Of a stretch of 64,000 nt of DNA, positions 63,218 to 64,000 are shown piece by piece (position 1 is the first letter of the stretch; every line of letters begins with the position of its first letter). The position numbers were made by a program, and so were the translations under genes. The stretch is from Pseudomonas sp. StFLB209 (lineage in GTDB: Bacteria > Pseudomonadota > Gammaproteobacteria > Pseudomonadales > Pseudomonadaceae). The DNA is taken from the NCBI RefSeq assembly GCF_000829415.1, contig NZ_AP014637.1:5039001-5103000 (forward strand), given 5' to 3'. Under the pieces are notes generated by a model. That model did not search any database. It had not been told where the DNA came from and was given only the letters and a program-made list of their open reading frames with translations.

Positions 63218-64000
63218 GCGCCACAAGCTGAGCAGCTCGCGAGCCTCGCCACAAAAACACCAGCACCGCCAGAGCGCCAACCAGGCCCGGCAACGCGAAC
63301 GCCAGGAAGCTGGCCTGCAAGGGTAACCCCGAAGCATGCAGCGCCCCGCCCAACAGCGGGCCGATAATCGCCCCGGTCCGGCCGATGCCCATCGCCCAGC
63401 CGAGGCCCGTGGAGCGCACCTGGGCCGGGTAATACTGCACCGCGCAGGCGTTGGCCAGGATCTGGGTGCCGATGGTGCAGGCACCAGCCATTGCCACCAG
63501 CAGGTACAACACCACCAGCGGCGCCTTGAAAGCCAACAGGCTCAAGGCCAACGCGCCACAGATGAAGAAGCCGAACAGCACCTTGCCCAGGCCCACCCGG
63601 TCCCCCAGCCAACCGCCGCCAATAGCGCCGATAATCGCTCCGGCGTTGAGCACCAGCAAGAAGCTCAGGCTCGAATCCAGGCCGTAACCGGCACTGTTCA
63701 TCAGTTTCGGCAGCCAGGAACTCAAGGCATAGACCATCAGCAGGCAGCAAAAAAACGCCAGCCACAGCATCAAGGTGCTGAGCGTACGGCCTTCGCGAAA
63801 CAGCTCGGCAATCGACACGCTGGCCCGCGCCGCACCACCCTGCTGCAGTTGCTCGTCGGCAGCCGGACGATAACCGGCCGCGGCCTGGGCGAGGATGCGC
63901 TGCGCCCGTGCGGTCTGGCCGCTGCGCAGCAGGTAGTCCATCGACTCGGGCAATTGGCGAATCAGCAGCGGCAACAGCAGTAATGGAATCGCCGCGACAT
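63201..64000 (-). CDS. MFS transporter, aromatic acid:H+ symporter (AAHS) type, C-terminal part
   Basis: The frame is open through the right edge, so the N-terminus lies outside. The visible 266 residues hold about six TM segments of the C-terminal MFS half with ITVAxx-like GGGWLGDRVGLGKVLFGFF (the second motif A, about 140 from the visible start) and GQVRSTGLG-like YPAQVRSTGLGWAMGIGRTG. The latter is typical of PcaK/BenK/VanK-type carriers. It converges on the HD-GYP gene, overlapping its 3' end by 17 bp. Confidence 0.85.
   Translation of the reverse strand, partial: VAAIPLLLLPLLIRQLPESMDYLLRSGQTARAQRILAQAAAGYRPAADEQLQQGGAARASVSIAELFREGRTLSTLMLWLAFFCCLLMVYALSSWLPKLMNSAGYGLDSSLSFLLVLNAGAIIGAIGGGWLGDRVGLGKVLFGFFICGALALSLLAFKAPLVVLYLLVAMAGACTIGTQILANACAVQYYPAQVRSTGLGWAMGIGRTGAIIGPLLGGALHASGLPLQASFLAFALPGLVGALAVLVFLWRGSRAAQLVALSPKP

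Noticed and set aside
1..64000. CRISPR arrays, rRNA or tRNA genes, prophage or conjugative modules
   Set aside because: No regularly spaced repeats, rRNA or cloverleaf-like stretches, and no integrase, capsid or relaxase motifs were seen by eye.

Overview
The window is about 64 kb of high-GC bacterial chromosome. It fits a fluorescent Pseudomonas of the P. putida / P. fluorescens type. The evidence is the REP palindromes typical of that genus (4609-4698, 24313-24428, 41730-41760, 56533-56735), the pncA-pncB-nadE / nadD2-nrtR arrangement, the imuA-imuB-dnaE2 mutagenesis cassette, a VasX-type type VI effector and many catabolic clusters with dedicated regulators. I found no rRNA, tRNA or CRISPR array. 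Both edges cut through genes: an amidohydrolase on the left and an AAHS-type MFS transporter on the right.

Layout. 1-3.5 kb: end of an amidohydrolase, an MFS exporter and a CycA-type amino acid permease. 3.5-4.7 kb: a long IS200/IS605-like hairpin, a zinc-ribbon gene that appears frameshifted at a T7 run, and a REPIN. 4.7-9 kb: LysR regulator divergent from mmsA (methylmalonate semialdehyde dehydrogenase), then a MarR/EamA pair sharing an operator. 9.2-13.8 kb: amine or amino acid utilisation set (APC permease, FAD oxidase, cupin, PucR regulator). 13.9-19.1 kb: SOS-controlled imuA-imuB-dnaE2 with a canonical LexA box. 19.3-20.0 kb: a small GNAT-like gene pair. 20.1-24.3 kb: NAD salvage and synthesis genes under NrtR with three operator-like sites. 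24.5-27 kb: hybrid sensor kinase. 27.2-34.4 kb: membrane patatin, secreted EndA nuclease, membrane-anchored PD-(D/E)XK protein, Fe-S photolyase operon including a 48-residue DUF2256 gene, and a 200-bp MITE. 34.4-39.9 kb: Blc lipocalin, alpha/beta hydrolase, a zinc ABC transporter divergent from a murein amidase across one Zur box, and a small secreted protein. 39.9-43.9 kb: amine catabolism cluster (FAD oxidase, Rid protein, ornithine-cyclodeaminase-like protein, AraC regulator). 44.2-48.4 kb: VasX-like T6SS effector and putative membrane immunity protein. 48.5-58.4 kb: AEC transporter divergent from a catabolic operon (DapA-family aldolase, Fe-ADH, DUF1537 kinase, PdxA2, SSS symporter, cytoplasmic BNR protein, SDR, DeoR regulator), probably for a four-carbon acid sugar or a larger precursor. 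58.4-63.2 kb: PPP-type phosphatase and a dCache hybrid kinase overlapping an HD-GYP response regulator.

The window is a chain of self-contained modules, each with its own regulator. The parts most worth follow-up are the BNR/DUF1537/PdxA2 operon, the Zur-controlled amidase and zinc transporter, the NrtR triple site, the VasX-like pair, the nuclease-TM-OB protein and the frameshifted zinc-ribbon gene.
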